Counted from the stretch's first letter, positions 44,071 to 52,268 are shown. The stretch: DNA of 64,000 nucleotides from an uncultured Clostridium sp. (GCA_902496665.1 CABVBU010000001.1:131612-195611); one strand, 5' to 3'. The notes: a model not told the origin generated them from the sequence alone. Numbers and translations are program-made.

Positions 44071-45602
44071 GCTTCTGATACCTCCTGATGCTTCAGTCCG
44101 AGCATGTAGTTTCCGAGCTCGAATTCGTCTACTTTTTTCGCGTCCTCGAAGTAGGCGGCAGCCTGACCGCCGCACATGACGAGAATGCTGTCGGAGAGCT
44201 CCATGATCTCGTTTAAGTCCGCGGAGATCAGGATAACGCCTTTTCCGGCATCACGCTGTTCGATGATCTTTTTCCAGATAAACTCGTTGGCACCTACATC
44301 AATGCCGCGGGTCGGCTGGTTGGCGATCAGAAGCTTCGGGTCGGAGGAGAATTCCCTGGCGACGACGACCTTCTGCATATTTCCGCCAGACAGCATGCTG
44401 ATGGGCTGATCGTCATTCTGGCAGAGGACGCCGAAGTCGCTGATAAGTTTATCTGCCCGTTCATGGATATTTTTATAATTGAGAAGTCCGTGTTTTTTTA
44501 ACAGCGGGCTGTCGATGATGTCTGCGATCATGTTGCCCCAGAGGCTGATGTTTCCGGCCGCTCCGGTTTTGATACGGTCCTCGGGGATATAGGAAATTCC
44601 GTCATCGCGGATCGCGCGGATGGATTTTCCAAGGATTTCTTTCCCGTCAAAGAGGATACTGCCTTTGACACCGGAGTAGAAACCGAAGATCGCCTCGGCG
44701 AGTTCATTCTGTCCGTTTCCCTCAACTCCTGCGATACCTAAGATCTGGCCCTTTTTCAGTGAAAAGGAGACATGGTCCAGGAGCTTTCGTCCTTCTTTAT
44801 TTTCATAGGTCAGATCAGTGACTTTTAAGAGCGTGTCACCGAATTCTGCCGGCTTTTTATTCATTTTCAGGATGACATCGCGGCCCACCATGAAGCGGGA
44901 GATGTCTTCTTCTGTCGCGTTGGTGACCGGGATCGATCCCACTGTCCGTCCGGCACGGAGGACTGTGATATTGTCGCAGATCTGCATGACTTCGCGGATC
45001 TTGTGGGAGATGAAGATGATTGTGTGATCATTTTTCTTTAATAAAAGAAGCTGTTCAAAGAGTTCGTCTGTCTCCTGTGGCGTCAAAACCGCGGTCGGCT
45101 CATCTAAGATCAGGAGCTTCGCCCCGCGGAGCAGGACTTTTAAGATCTCAACCTTCTGTTTCTGGCTGACGGAGAGTTCTCCGACGACAGCCATCGGATC
45201 GATCTTTAAGTTGTACTTTTTGGCGGTTTCCTCCACCGCCCGGATCGCTTTTTCCTTGTCGATCATGATCCCGTTTTTCGGTTCCATGCCGAGGATCACG
45301 TTCTCATATACCCGCAGAGAATCCACGAGCATGAAGTGCTGATGCACCATTCCGATTCCGAGACGGATCGTGTCAGCGGCACTTTTTGGCTGGATCTTGT
45401 TTCCCTCGAAGATGATATCGCCCTCAGTGGCGTCCTCGTCGCCGAACAGGATCTTCATCAGGGTACTTTTTCCGGCGCCGTTCTCACCCATCAGGGCATG
45501 GATCTCGCCTTCCCGGACAGAAAAGCTGACATCCCTGTTGGCCATGACACCGTTGGGGTAGATCTTTGTGATATGTTCCATTTTCAGGATCTCTTTGCCC
45601 AT
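44067..45602 (-). CDS. ABC transporter ATP-binding protein, tandem NBD
   Basis: 511 residues with two fused nucleotide-binding domains. NBD1 has Walker A GENGAGKST (about 38-46), signature LSVSQKQKVEI and Walker B LLILDEPT. NBD2 is degenerate at Walker A (GVEGNGQNE) but keeps LSGGNMQK, as in the sugar/nucleoside (RbsA/NupO-like) class. The QHFMLVDSLRV Q-loop is typical of nucleoside importers with BMP receptors. AAAGGAGG precedes the ATG. Downstream genes overlap, giving tight translational coupling. Confidence 0.92.
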   Translation of the reverse strand: MGKEILKMEHITKIYPNGVMANRDVSFSVREGEIHALMGENGAGKSTLMKILFGDEDATEGDIIFEGNKIQPKSAADTIRLGIGMVHQHFMLVDSLRVYENVILGMEPKNGIMIDKEKAIRAVEETAKKYNLKIDPMAVVGELSVSQKQKVEILKVLLRGAKLLILDEPTAVLTPQETDELFEQLLLLKKNDHTIIFISHKIREVMQICDNITVLRAGRTVGSIPVTNATEEDISRFMVGRDVILKMNKKPAEFGDTLLKVTDLTYENKEGRKLLDHVSFSLKKGQILGIAGVEGNGQNELAEAIFGFYSGVKGSILFDGKEILGKSIRAIRDDGISYIPEDRIKTGAAGNISLWGNMIADIIDSPLLKKHGLLNYKNIHERADKLISDFGVLCQNDDQPISMLSGGNMQKVVVAREFSSDPKLLIANQPTRGIDVGANEFIWKKIIEQRDAGKGVILISADLNEIMELSDSILVMCGGQAAAYFEDAKKVDEFELGNYMLGLKHQEVSEA

Positions 45603-45629
45603 ACGGATCCTCCTTTCTTATAAAAGCCA

Positions 45630-45653
45630 AGGGGACTTGTTGACAAGTCCCCT
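45630..45653 (-). terminator. Hairpin between the BMP lipoprotein and ATPase genes
   Basis: AGGGGACTTG (45630-45639) pairs perfectly with CAAGTCCCCT (45644-45653). Only a delayed TTTT follows on the minus strand, so a partial terminator that raises the ratio of receptor to permease is the likely role. Confidence 0.55.
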
Positions 45654-45755
45654 GATGTACTCGATATTCTGGGAAAATCAATGGTCTTGGAAAGATTCCC
45701 CAGATGATTTACATAAAATATCGCAGCAGGTTTCGAGTGGATCTGCCGGATAAAA

Positions 45756-46925
45756 TTACGGAGCTACAGAGTCGATGAGAGCCTGAACTTCGTTCTGGTC
45801 AGCATCGCCGAGAGCAGTCGGGATCTCGATCTTTCCGTCGAGAACTTCCTGTTTCTTCTCCTCGATCGTCTTTTTGATCTCGTCCGGAACGTTCTTCTGG
45901 AAATACTCGTTGTCAGCAAGACCTGCACCGTTTTCCTTTAAGCCAAGGAACTCGCATTTGCCGTAAGGAACCGTTCCCTCTTCTTCCATCTCAGCCATTC
46001 TCACGAGGGAATCGCCGACGTTCTTTAATACGGAAGACAGGATCACGTTCGCCTTGTCCTCGTCGGAGCCGGAGAACAGCATTGCCTGGTCGGAGTCAAC
46101 GCCAATGATGTATTTGCCCATCTCAGCGGCAGCCTCTACGCAGCCAAGTCCGGCCTGCTCAGCAGCCGGGAAGATGATGTCAACGCCCTGGTTGTACTGG
46201 GCGATGGCTGTCTCTTTACCTTTTGCGGTATCATCCCAGGAACCGATGTAGGAAACGTATACCTTGATATCCGGGTCAACGGATTTCGCACCTGCGATGT
46301 ATCCAACAAGAAAGTCGGTGATGATCGGGTGTTCGGAACCGCCGACGAAACCGATCTTCTTGTCTTCATTTGCGTTTGGCATGTCTTTGGATTCTGTTAC
46401 AAGTGCCGCGAGAACGCCGGCAAGGTAGCTGCCCTCGTTCTGTTTGTAGCTGATGGCGTAAAGATTCGGCCACTTGCCCTCTTCCATATCAGAGTCGAAC
46501 ATAACGAATTTCTGATCCGGGAATTCTTCTGCAACCTGCTCGATGACCTCAGCGGAGGAAGATCCGTTGGAGATGATAACATCGTATTTTCCTTCCTCAG
46601 CGAGATCCTGGAATGTCGGCTCCCACTTTGTCTGGTCGCGGCCGATCTCGATGACTTTTACCTCGCATCCAAGGTCGGAAGCAATCTTTTCCATACCTGC
46701 GTTGGCGGAGTCGTTGAAGGACTTATCACCTAACTGTCCTGTACATACGAATACAAAGGACGGCTTCTTTGCGTCTGTCTCAGCAGCGGCAGCAGTTGTC
46801 TCAGTATCAGCTTTTGCGCTTTCAGCGGCAGCGGTTGTAGCTGCAGTATCAGTTTTTCCTCCGCACGCGGTGAGCAGCAGTCCGGCTGCTAAGAATAATG
46901 CGGTAGCTTTCATGGTCTTTTTCAT
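45756..46925 (-). CDS. BMP family substrate-binding lipoprotein
   Basis: 389-residue extracytoplasmic receptor for purine nucleosides or related compounds. Residues 1-21 are a lipoprotein signal ending LLLTAC; an Ala/Thr/Glu linker (23-52) follows. The BMP domain shows FVFVCTGQLGDKSFNDSANAG, SNGSSSAEV, FVMFDSDM, SYKQNEGSYLAGVLA, IGFVGGSEHPIITDFLVGY and IIGVDSDQ. AGGAGGAG precedes the ATG. First gene of a five-gene operon (receptor, ATPase, two permeases, ADP-ribosylglycohydrolase) from the promoter at 47003-47031. Confidence 0.93.
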   Translation of the reverse strand: MKKTMKATALFLAAGLLLTACGGKTDTAATTAAAESAKADTETTAAAAETDAKKPSFVFVCTGQLGDKSFNDSANAGMEKIASDLGCEVKVIEIGRDQTKWEPTFQDLAEEGKYDVIISNGSSSAEVIEQVAEEFPDQKFVMFDSDMEEGKWPNLYAISYKQNEGSYLAGVLAALVTESKDMPNANEDKKIGFVGGSEHPIITDFLVGYIAGAKSVDPDIKVYVSYIGSWDDTAKGKETAIAQYNQGVDIIFPAAEQAGLGCVEAAAEMGKYIIGVDSDQAMLFSGSDEDKANVILSSVLKNVGDSLVRMAEMEEEGTVPYGKCEFLGLKENGAGLADNEYFQKNVPDEIKKTIEEKKQEVLDGKIEIPTALGDADQNEVQALIDSVAP

Positions 46926-47002
46926 GGTCTCCTCCTGTTTTTCGGTTTGCTCTCCGGGGAATATGAGCGCCGGAGAACAGATTTGATTTTTTTAATGGGT
47001 AT

Positions 47003-47031
47003 ACTATACCAAATTTGTGCAAATTAGACAA
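47003..47031 (-). promoter_or_regulatory. Promoter of the BMP/ABC operon
   Basis: On the minus strand TTGTCT (47026-47031) and TATAGT (47003-47008) are 17 bp apart, about 80 bp from the start codon. Confidence 0.7.
47012..47025. promoter_or_regulatory. Operator-like palindrome inside the BMP promoter spacer
   Basis: AATTTGTGCAAATT is a 14-bp dyad (AATTTG-TG-CAAATT) lying wholly between the -35 and -10 boxes, the classic position for a repressor. No regulator gene is adjacent. Confidence 0.55.
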
Positions 47032-47169
47032 CGAATATAGGGAAAAAAGTGAAAAATCGTTAAGAAAATAACAATGACGGCAGTTGTGCCCCACATTAGC
47101 CAATGATATAATGAAAATGTGTGAAAAGGAACACAGACAGCATATGCAATATGGAGGACGGGATAGTAA

Positions 47170-47466
47170 GGCTATGAAAGGGAAGATTCTAACGGGAGTG
47201 GTTCTGCGTACTTAAAGAATATGATCATCGCCGGACACAATTACCGCACCCATTTTTCCGGCATCAAACACCTGAATCCAGGTGATTCCGTGGTGTTTAC
47301 GGATGCGGATGGAAATGTGTTTTCCTATGAAGTGACGGAAATTGAGACGGTTGGCGGCTATGACATCGAAAAGATGGAAGGCGGTGACTGGGATCTGACG
47401 CTGTTTACCTGTACGAATAAGGGGAAAGCGCGGGCGGCGGTGAGATGTAGGGAGATCGAAGAATAG
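47170..47466 (+). pseudogene. Sortase remnant, N-terminal part missing
   Basis: After an in-frame TAA at 47167 the frame gives the C-terminal half of a sortase: GSAYLKNMIIAGHNYRTHF holds the catalytic His, GDSVVFTDADGNVFSYEV the core strands, and LTLFTCTNKGKARAAVRC the catalytic Cys and Arg. The membrane anchor and first half of the barrel are absent, so it should be inactive. The ATG at 47221 lies inside the domain and has no ribosome-binding site. Confidence 0.7.
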
Positions 47467-47470
47467 AGGA

Positions 47471-47665
47471 GTGAGAGAAATGTGTAAGGCGATGGAAGAC
47501 CTGAGAAATGAGAGCTATGCGGAAGGACGTGAAGAAGGGCGTGAAAGCCAAGCTAAGGATACGGCGGTTCGAATGAGCAAAAAGGGAATTTCGGTTGAAG
47601 AGATTGCTGAAATCGTTGGATTCAGTACAGACAAGGTTAAGAAATGGTTAGTAACAGAAGTGTAG
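47471..47665 (+). pseudogene. C-terminal remnant of an Rpn-type PD-(D/E)XK nuclease/transposase
   Basis: 64 codons encode MCKAMEDLRNESYAEGREEG, then AKDTAVRMSKKGISVEEIAEIVGFS. This matches the helical tail of Rpn-family recombination-promoting nucleases, which ends in an HTH-like helix pair. The nuclease domain is missing. It starts four bases after the sortase remnant, so the locus is a decayed accessory insertion. A strong terminator follows. Confidence 0.6.
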
Positions 47666-47739
47666 AAGAGTGGTATTGATTTCCAAGAAAAACGTTTTTA
47701 ATTGAAGCGCTATTAAAGGAAATGGGGTATATGTACGGA

Positions 47740-47785
47740 AACAGGGAAAGCACCTTCGGAGAAGGTAGGCTTTCCCTGTTTTTTT
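47740..47785 (+). terminator. Strong terminator after the remnants
   Basis: AACAGGGAAAGC (47740-47751) pairs with GCTTTCCCTGTT (47769-47780), with inner ACCTTC/GAAGGT, then TTTTT. Confidence 0.88.
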
Positions 47786-47831
47786 GCTGCAATGCATCTG
47801 AAAGAAGCTGCCGATGGCAGGTCCTGCAGAT
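47778..47831 (+). repeat. Short dispersed repeat, copy 2
   Basis: Begins in the terminator T-run and reads TTTTTGCTGCAATGCAT, TGAAAGAAG, GCTGCCGATGGCAGG and CCTGCAGAT. CTGCC-GAT-GGCAG is a perfect dyad. It ends seven bases before the stop of the SleB-type gene on the other strand. Confidence 0.45.
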
Positions 47832-47837
47832 AAAATA

Positions 47838-48839
47838 TTATTTTTTGTAGAAACAGTTCCCGCCAACGATTTTATAGGAAGAGTAGCTGCCTGTTGAGGC
47901 GCGTTTGGCGGATTTGAAGTAAAGATAGTCACCAATGTTGTTGGAACCTGCCAGGGCATCTTTTGTGGCCTTTATGCAGGACTTAGACGGGCCTTTTGCC
48001 AGGTATTTGTCCAATAGGCCGGAGGACGCGCCGGGGAACTGGCCGTCGGCGTAGATCACGTCGGAGATCGTTTTGCCCCACTTTTTGGATTTTACACGGT
48101 TTACGATGCAGCTTGCCACGGCGAGCTGGTCCTCATAGCGGTCATCACCGGTCTCCATCGCGACGCAGGCTGCCATCAGGTAGATCTCGTCCTCGGTGGC
48201 AGAGATCACATAGGACGGTGCTGCGGAGGTTCCGGCTCCGGAGGTATTCAGTGCTGCGGATTCTTCTTTTGCGTCAACAGCGGCAGCAGGTACTGGGCTG
48301 ATAGAGGCGTATTTACTGGAAATATAGCCGTTTGTGTCGGCGGAGAGCTGAACCTTTGTCCAGCCGTCGGATTCGCTTAAGACAGGGAAGGAATCACCTT
48401 CGACCGCCTGTTTTAAGATTGCGGAATCTGTGGACGGAGTCTCGCGGACATTCAAGGTCGTCGCGGTGATCTTCGCGGATAGAAGACCGAGTTCCTTCGC
48501 CAATGGCTCGATAGCTGTCCCAAAGAGCAGATATTTGTCACTCATCCATCCCTCAATTTTTCCGGAACGGACTTTCGTCCAGCCATCTTTCTTCTCAAGT
48601 ACAGTTCCGCCCGCCCCGCGGTAGCACTTCCCGACAATCTCACCCTCGGTAGATGGCTTCGTCCGCATATTTAACGGTTCACTTGTCACATTTGCCACGG
48701 CAAGATTGTCATAGGCGGATGCAGCGAAAGACGGAATAGCCGGGAATGCGGTGGAAAGGAACAGGACAGATGCGGCGGCAGCCGCTTTTAAAAGAAGCTT
48801 CTTTGAAAAGTCAGGAATCAGATTCTGTAATGTCATCAT
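47838..48839 (-). CDS. Exported SH3b-SleB cell-wall hydrolase
   Basis: 333 residues. A signal peptide (about 12-40, ending SFAAS) is followed by two bacterial SH3 domains (about 50-105, PLNMRTKPSTEGEIVG; about 120-175, LNVRETPSTDSAIL), an Ala/Ser linker and a SleB/hydrolase_2 domain (about 205-333; MAACVAMETGD, VASCIVNRVKSKKWGKTISDVIY, CIKATKDALAG). Such enzymes cleave cortex or vegetative peptidoglycan. The start is set at 48839, 8 bases after AGGA; an ATG five codons earlier lacks a site. It faces the sortase/transposase remnants. Confidence 0.88.
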   Translation of the reverse strand: MMTLQNLIPDFSKKLLLKAAAAASVLFLSTAFPAIPSFAASAYDNLAVANVTSEPLNMRTKPSTEGEIVGKCYRGAGGTVLEKKDGWTKVRSGKIEGWMSDKYLLFGTAIEPLAKELGLLSAKITATTLNVRETPSTDSAILKQAVEGDSFPVLSESDGWTKVQLSADTNGYISSKYASISPVPAAAVDAKEESAALNTSGAGTSAAPSYVISATEDEIYLMAACVAMETGDDRYEDQLAVASCIVNRVKSKKWGKTISDVIYADGQFPGASSGLLDKYLAKGPSKSCIKATKDALAGSNNIGDYLYFKSAKRASTGSYSSYKIVGGNCFYKK

Positions 48840-48949
48840 GCAAAATTTCCTCATATTAGTAGAATACCCCGCTGATATTGCGAGAATTGTTTCAAATATT
48901 ACAAAATTATTACGAAGAAATTATAGCAAAAATGGAGAAATTTGTCAAA

Positions 48950-49264
48950 TCAGCATTCCCATTGATATTTCCTGAGGTCCACATGCATCGCATCCTTCAG
49001 CTCCACACCTTCCTGCCGCAGCAGAAATGCCTGTTCCGGCCAGCCGGGGACGAGGCGGCCGGCGTGATTTACGACGCGGTGGCAGGGGAAGTCTCCGTAG
49101 TCTGAGGCGTGGGAGAGGACCCGGGCCACGAGGCGGGAGTTTTTGTCCCTGCCGATGAGCCGGGCGATCTGACCGTAGGTAGCGACGGTTCCCTCGGGAA
49201 TCTCCCCGACTACGGACAGGACCTCGTATGCGAAATCTTCAGTGAAACGGGCAGATGGTGCCAT
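48950..49264 (-). CDS. Short MGMT-family DNA-binding protein
   Basis: 104 residues covering only the DNA-binding/active-site domain of O6-alkylguanine alkyltransferases: YGQIARLIG, SRLVARVLS and DFPCHRVVNHAG. The acceptor motif keeps Cys (PCHRV) rather than the Trp of alkyltransferase-like proteins, so methyl transfer is conceivable though the N-terminal domain is absent. GGAGG precedes the ATG, which lies one base after the stop of the DUF4317 gene. Confidence 0.88.
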   Translation of the reverse strand: MAPSARFTEDFAYEVLSVVGEIPEGTVATYGQIARLIGRDKNSRLVARVLSHASDYGDFPCHRVVNHAGRLVPGWPEQAFLLRQEGVELKDAMHVDLRKYQWEC

Positions 49265-49265
49265 G

Positions 49266-50411
49266 TTACTGCGCCTCCTTCTGCTCCTCCCACATCTTCA
49301 CCGGCATGCCGTTGACTTCAACGTTGTCTTCAACGGCGATCACAAGGCAGCGTCGTCCGCCGATGAATTTGGTCTCCACAAGATCCAAGCGGTCCGGGTT
49401 GACTTTAATATCAACATCCGGTGTCTTCACAGCGAATTTTCCGGTTCCGGTGATGGCCGGAACGAGGATCGCGGTGTTTTCACCGGCAGCTTCCTCGTAG
49501 ACTTTATCGAAGTGCTCCAGGCGCTCCGGCTCCACGCCGCTCTTTTCGAGAAGGTCTTTTACCTCCGGCTTTGTGAGCGTTAACGGAACCTCATCCTCTT
49601 TATGTTCCTCCGCAAGCTCTGTGAGATTTTCATGGATCTGGCGGACAGTCTCATAGTCACACTCTTCGCCGAGAGTATCCGTCAGAATCTCCTGGAACGC
49701 CTCTTTCTGGGACTTGAAGGAGATCGGTGTCGGTGCGCCGAGGCAGGCGTCGATGAACTCGGAGTGAAGCTCCTCCGGGTTCTTGGAGAAATACAGGACA
49801 CCGTGGATATCGCTGCTGCGGTCGTTGAAGGCCGGGAACAGGAATCCAGTCATCGGAGTCTGTACCCACCAGTCCCGGGGGCGCTCCTCAATGGCGTTGG
49901 TCGCCTCATTGTAGGAGAGACCCGGCTCGGAGAGCTTTACCGGGCAGATGCAGCAGAGGATGTGGTTGTAGACTTCCTCGGATGCGTCGAACATTTCCTC
50001 ATTGTCGGACGCTTTTCCTGGCACATCGTAGGCGCTGTGGATCAGGATAATATAGTAGTTTTCGCCATACTCGTAATTTTCGATTACCTTATTATAAAAG
50101 GTATCCACGGTCTCATCGTCGGCGAGCTTCTCATCACGGAGTTTCATGAGAAGTTCATGGGCGCTGTCCGGACCTTCGTCGTGGATGGAGTACTCCAGGT
50201 TGTGGAGATTCTTTCCGATTCCGCCGGACAGGGATTTCTTGAAGATCTCATAATATTTGAAGATCTCCTCCTCGGACAGGGCAAAGAATGCCTCCTTCAG
50301 GGTAGTCTTAATCTGTTTTTCCGCATCGACATAACATCCGCAGATGCGGGTGATGGCGTTGTTATCCTTCTTGAATTGCTTTTTAATTTCTGAAATTTCA
50401 CGTTTATTCAT
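49266..50411 (-). CDS. DUF4317 family protein
   Basis: 381 residues, cytosolic, acidic, no membrane segment. The start MNKREISEIKKQFKKDNNAITRI-type helix and the core (CGCYVDAEKQIK, RDWWVQTPMTGFLFPAF, PTPISFKSQKEAFQEIL) match DUF4317, a family I know only from Clostridia with no assigned function. AAGGAT precedes the ATG at 50411; an ATG 11 codons earlier overlaps it. One-base spacing links it to the MGMT-like gene, so a shared transcript is nearly certain. Confidence 0.85.
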   Translation of the reverse strand: MNKREISEIKKQFKKDNNAITRICGCYVDAEKQIKTTLKEAFFALSEEEIFKYYEIFKKSLSGGIGKNLHNLEYSIHDEGPDSAHELLMKLRDEKLADDETVDTFYNKVIENYEYGENYYIILIHSAYDVPGKASDNEEMFDASEEVYNHILCCICPVKLSEPGLSYNEATNAIEERPRDWWVQTPMTGFLFPAFNDRSSDIHGVLYFSKNPEELHSEFIDACLGAPTPISFKSQKEAFQEILTDTLGEECDYETVRQIHENLTELAEEHKEDEVPLTLTKPEVKDLLEKSGVEPERLEHFDKVYEEAAGENTAILVPAITGTGKFAVKTPDVDIKVNPDRLDLVETKFIGGRRCLVIAVEDNVEVNGMPVKMWEEQKEAQ

Positions 50412-50603
50412 AATATGTATCCTTTTCAAACAAATACCAGCCATAAAGTATCATCCGCTTAGCTGTATAAGCAATAGAAAATGAAAGTATGGCTGGATAG
50501 AAAATCATTAATGATCAATAGAGCTTGATTGACAGTGCTGCGTTGTTGCTGTGCTGAGCACAGGAAAATGCCAGCCAGCAAAAATAAATAGCAGTGGAGA
50601 CAT

Positions 50604-51152
50604 CTACTTATTTAGAATCTTCTCCGCATAATACATCGCCGCCACATGCACCGCCTGCACGAGCCCGCCTTCCGCCATCAGCTTTTTCGTCTCCTCGGCA
50701 GACATCACAACGATCTCCAGGTCCTCGGTGGCGTCCAGGTGCTGGCTGCTGACTTTTTTGCAGTCCCTGATCAGGTAACAGTGGGCGTAGTTGCTGATAC
50801 AGGCCGCGTTCGGCGCGACCTTACAGAGAAATACGGGCTCGCTTCCGGCGTACCCGGTCTCCTCGAAGAGCTCTCTCGCGGCTCCGGCACCCGGATCGGA
50901 ATCTGTCGACTCCATGCAGCCCGCCGGAAGCTCTAAAAGGATCTGTCTCGTTCCATGGCGGTACTGGCGCACGAAAACGAAGTCCCCGTCAACGGTGACG
51001 GCGACCACAACAACAAAATCCGGCACATCATTTACATAAAACGGAGAGATCTTCGTGCCATCCGGCAGCGCACAGTCGTCGGCGTGAAGATCGATCCAGC
51101 GGTCCTTTACGATCGTCCTGGATCCGTTGCAGATCCACGGTTTAATAGACAT
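50604..51152 (-). CDS. Nudix hydrolase, ADP-ribose pyrophosphatase type
   Basis: 182 residues. The Nudix region PAGCMESTDSDPGAGAAREL then FEETGY has one extra residue, and Asp in place of the usual first Glu of the box; REL-EETG is intact. The N-terminal DDCALPDGTKISPFYV and FVRQYRHG segments are typical of ADP-sugar pyrophosphatases. AGGAGG precedes the ATG. A copy of the 164-bp repeat lies upstream. ADP-ribose is the probable substrate, which fits loosely with the ADP-ribosylglycohydrolase elsewhere in the window. Confidence 0.87.
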   Translation of the reverse strand: MSIKPWICNGSRTIVKDRWIDLHADDCALPDGTKISPFYVNDVPDFVVVVAVTVDGDFVFVRQYRHGTRQILLELPAGCMESTDSDPGAGAARELFEETGYAGSEPVFLCKVAPNAACISNYAHCYLIRDCKKVSSQHLDATEDLEIVVMSAEETKKLMAEGGLVQAVHVAAMYYAEKILNK

Positions 51153-51218
51153 AACCTTTTCCTCCTAAATCAGGACAAATATAACCTAAAATCCAGTCTG
51201 CGCAAGAGGACAGACCAA

Positions 51219-51382
51219 TTTAACCGAATCAAGTAAGTCCCCTGCTTCAATTGCGAAAAGCAATAAGCAGTGGGTGGGGACTTGCTTGTATCAGGAGGAG
51301 TGCAAGCTCCTTCTGATAAACTGCGGAGCAGTTATTCGGTTATGAGCAAGTAGCGAAGCGGATTGCGAATATCCGCTTGACT
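51219..51382 (+). repeat. 164-bp structured repeat, copy B
   Basis: Base-for-base identical to 40310-40473. It lies between two minus-strand genes (upstream of the Nudix gene, downstream of the MBL gene), whereas copy A lies between convergent genes. It fills most of the 306-bp gene-free stretch 51153-51458. No flanking target-site duplication is apparent and it contains no gene. Confidence 0.9.
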
Positions 51383-51458
51383 GAATTGCCGAACCGACAA
51401 AATACCCAGGCGGACAAAAGATGACGGAGAGCAGAGTGCCATACTGCGATCAGTCTCA

Positions 51459-52268
51459 CTATAAAGCAATTAAACTCTCATCATCCGGCACATAAATATT
51501 TCCGCTGTAATAGCGTTTTCCTTCGCTCTTATAAAGCCGTTCCCGACCGGCAACATTGCTGTCCTCCGTGTGCCAGAGCACAAGATTCGGGATTCCCAGG
51601 GACTCCGCCAGTTCACAGGCGTCCTTCACGGTGCTGTGGTGCTTCTCGTACGGTTTCCAGATATCCCGCTCCCCATAGAGGCAGAATGCCTCGTGGAGCA
51701 GCCAGTCGCTGCCTCGGACATACTTCTCACAGACCGGATTATACGGTTCATCCCCGGCACAGGTGAGCTTTTTTCCATTATTTAATGTCAGTGTGAATCC
51801 AAACTGTTTTAACTTCGTGGAGTGGATATCAAAGAACGTCACGTCATAGCTTAAAATATGGCGGGTCTCGCCGTCCTTCACCTCTTCCAGATGGATCCGG
51901 TCGCCGATCATATTGTAAAACTTATCCTGGATCGTCAGGCGGCAGAGCGTCTTGACCGTTTCGATAAGCTCCGCATGGCAGTAAATATAGGCATCCCCGA
52001 TATACTGGTCTTTTTTCATCTTCGTGGCAATCATGCGGACCATCCACACGATGCCTAAGACATGGTCCGTGTGGGCGTGGGTCACAAAAATATGGTGGAT
52101 GTGCTCTAACGGAACCTGCATGTTGTCCAGAATCTTTAAGATCCCGTTTCCGCCGCCGGCGTCCACCATGAAATATTCATCCCCGTCCCTTAACGCGAAA
52201 CATGTATTATAAAGATTGGTGACCGTTGCGTTTCCGGTCCCGAAAACATAAAGAAGTTCGCTGTTCAT
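51459..52268 (-). CDS. Metallo-beta-lactamase-fold hydrolase, RNase Z-like
   Basis: 269 residues. The metal-binding motif THAHTDHVLG (HxHxDH) is intact, with later CAGDEP and a C-terminal LWHTEDSN segment supplying the remaining ligands. MVDAGGGNGILK precedes it. The layout resembles RNase Z/arylsulfatase-like members, but the usual flexible arm of tRNase Z is not clear. GGGAGA lies about 11 bases before the ATG at 52268. A GC-rich dyad (GTCCGGA/TCCGGAC, 52328-52348) lies in its leader. Confidence 0.85.
   Translation of the reverse strand: MNSELLYVFGTGNATVTNLYNTCFALRDGDEYFMVDAGGGNGILKILDNMQVPLEHIHHIFVTHAHTDHVLGIVWMVRMIATKMKKDQYIGDAYIYCHAELIETVKTLCRLTIQDKFYNMIGDRIHLEEVKDGETRHILSYDVTFFDIHSTKLKQFGFTLTLNNGKKLTCAGDEPYNPVCEKYVRGSDWLLHEAFCLYGERDIWKPYEKHHSTVKDACELAESLGIPNLVLWHTEDSNVAGRERLYKSEGKRYYSGNIYVPDDESLIAL

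Noticed and set aside
47174..47215. Possible N-terminal leader of the sortase (ATG at 47174)
   Set aside because: It is in a different frame from the sortase core and encodes only 13 residues; the sortase frame itself continues from 47170.
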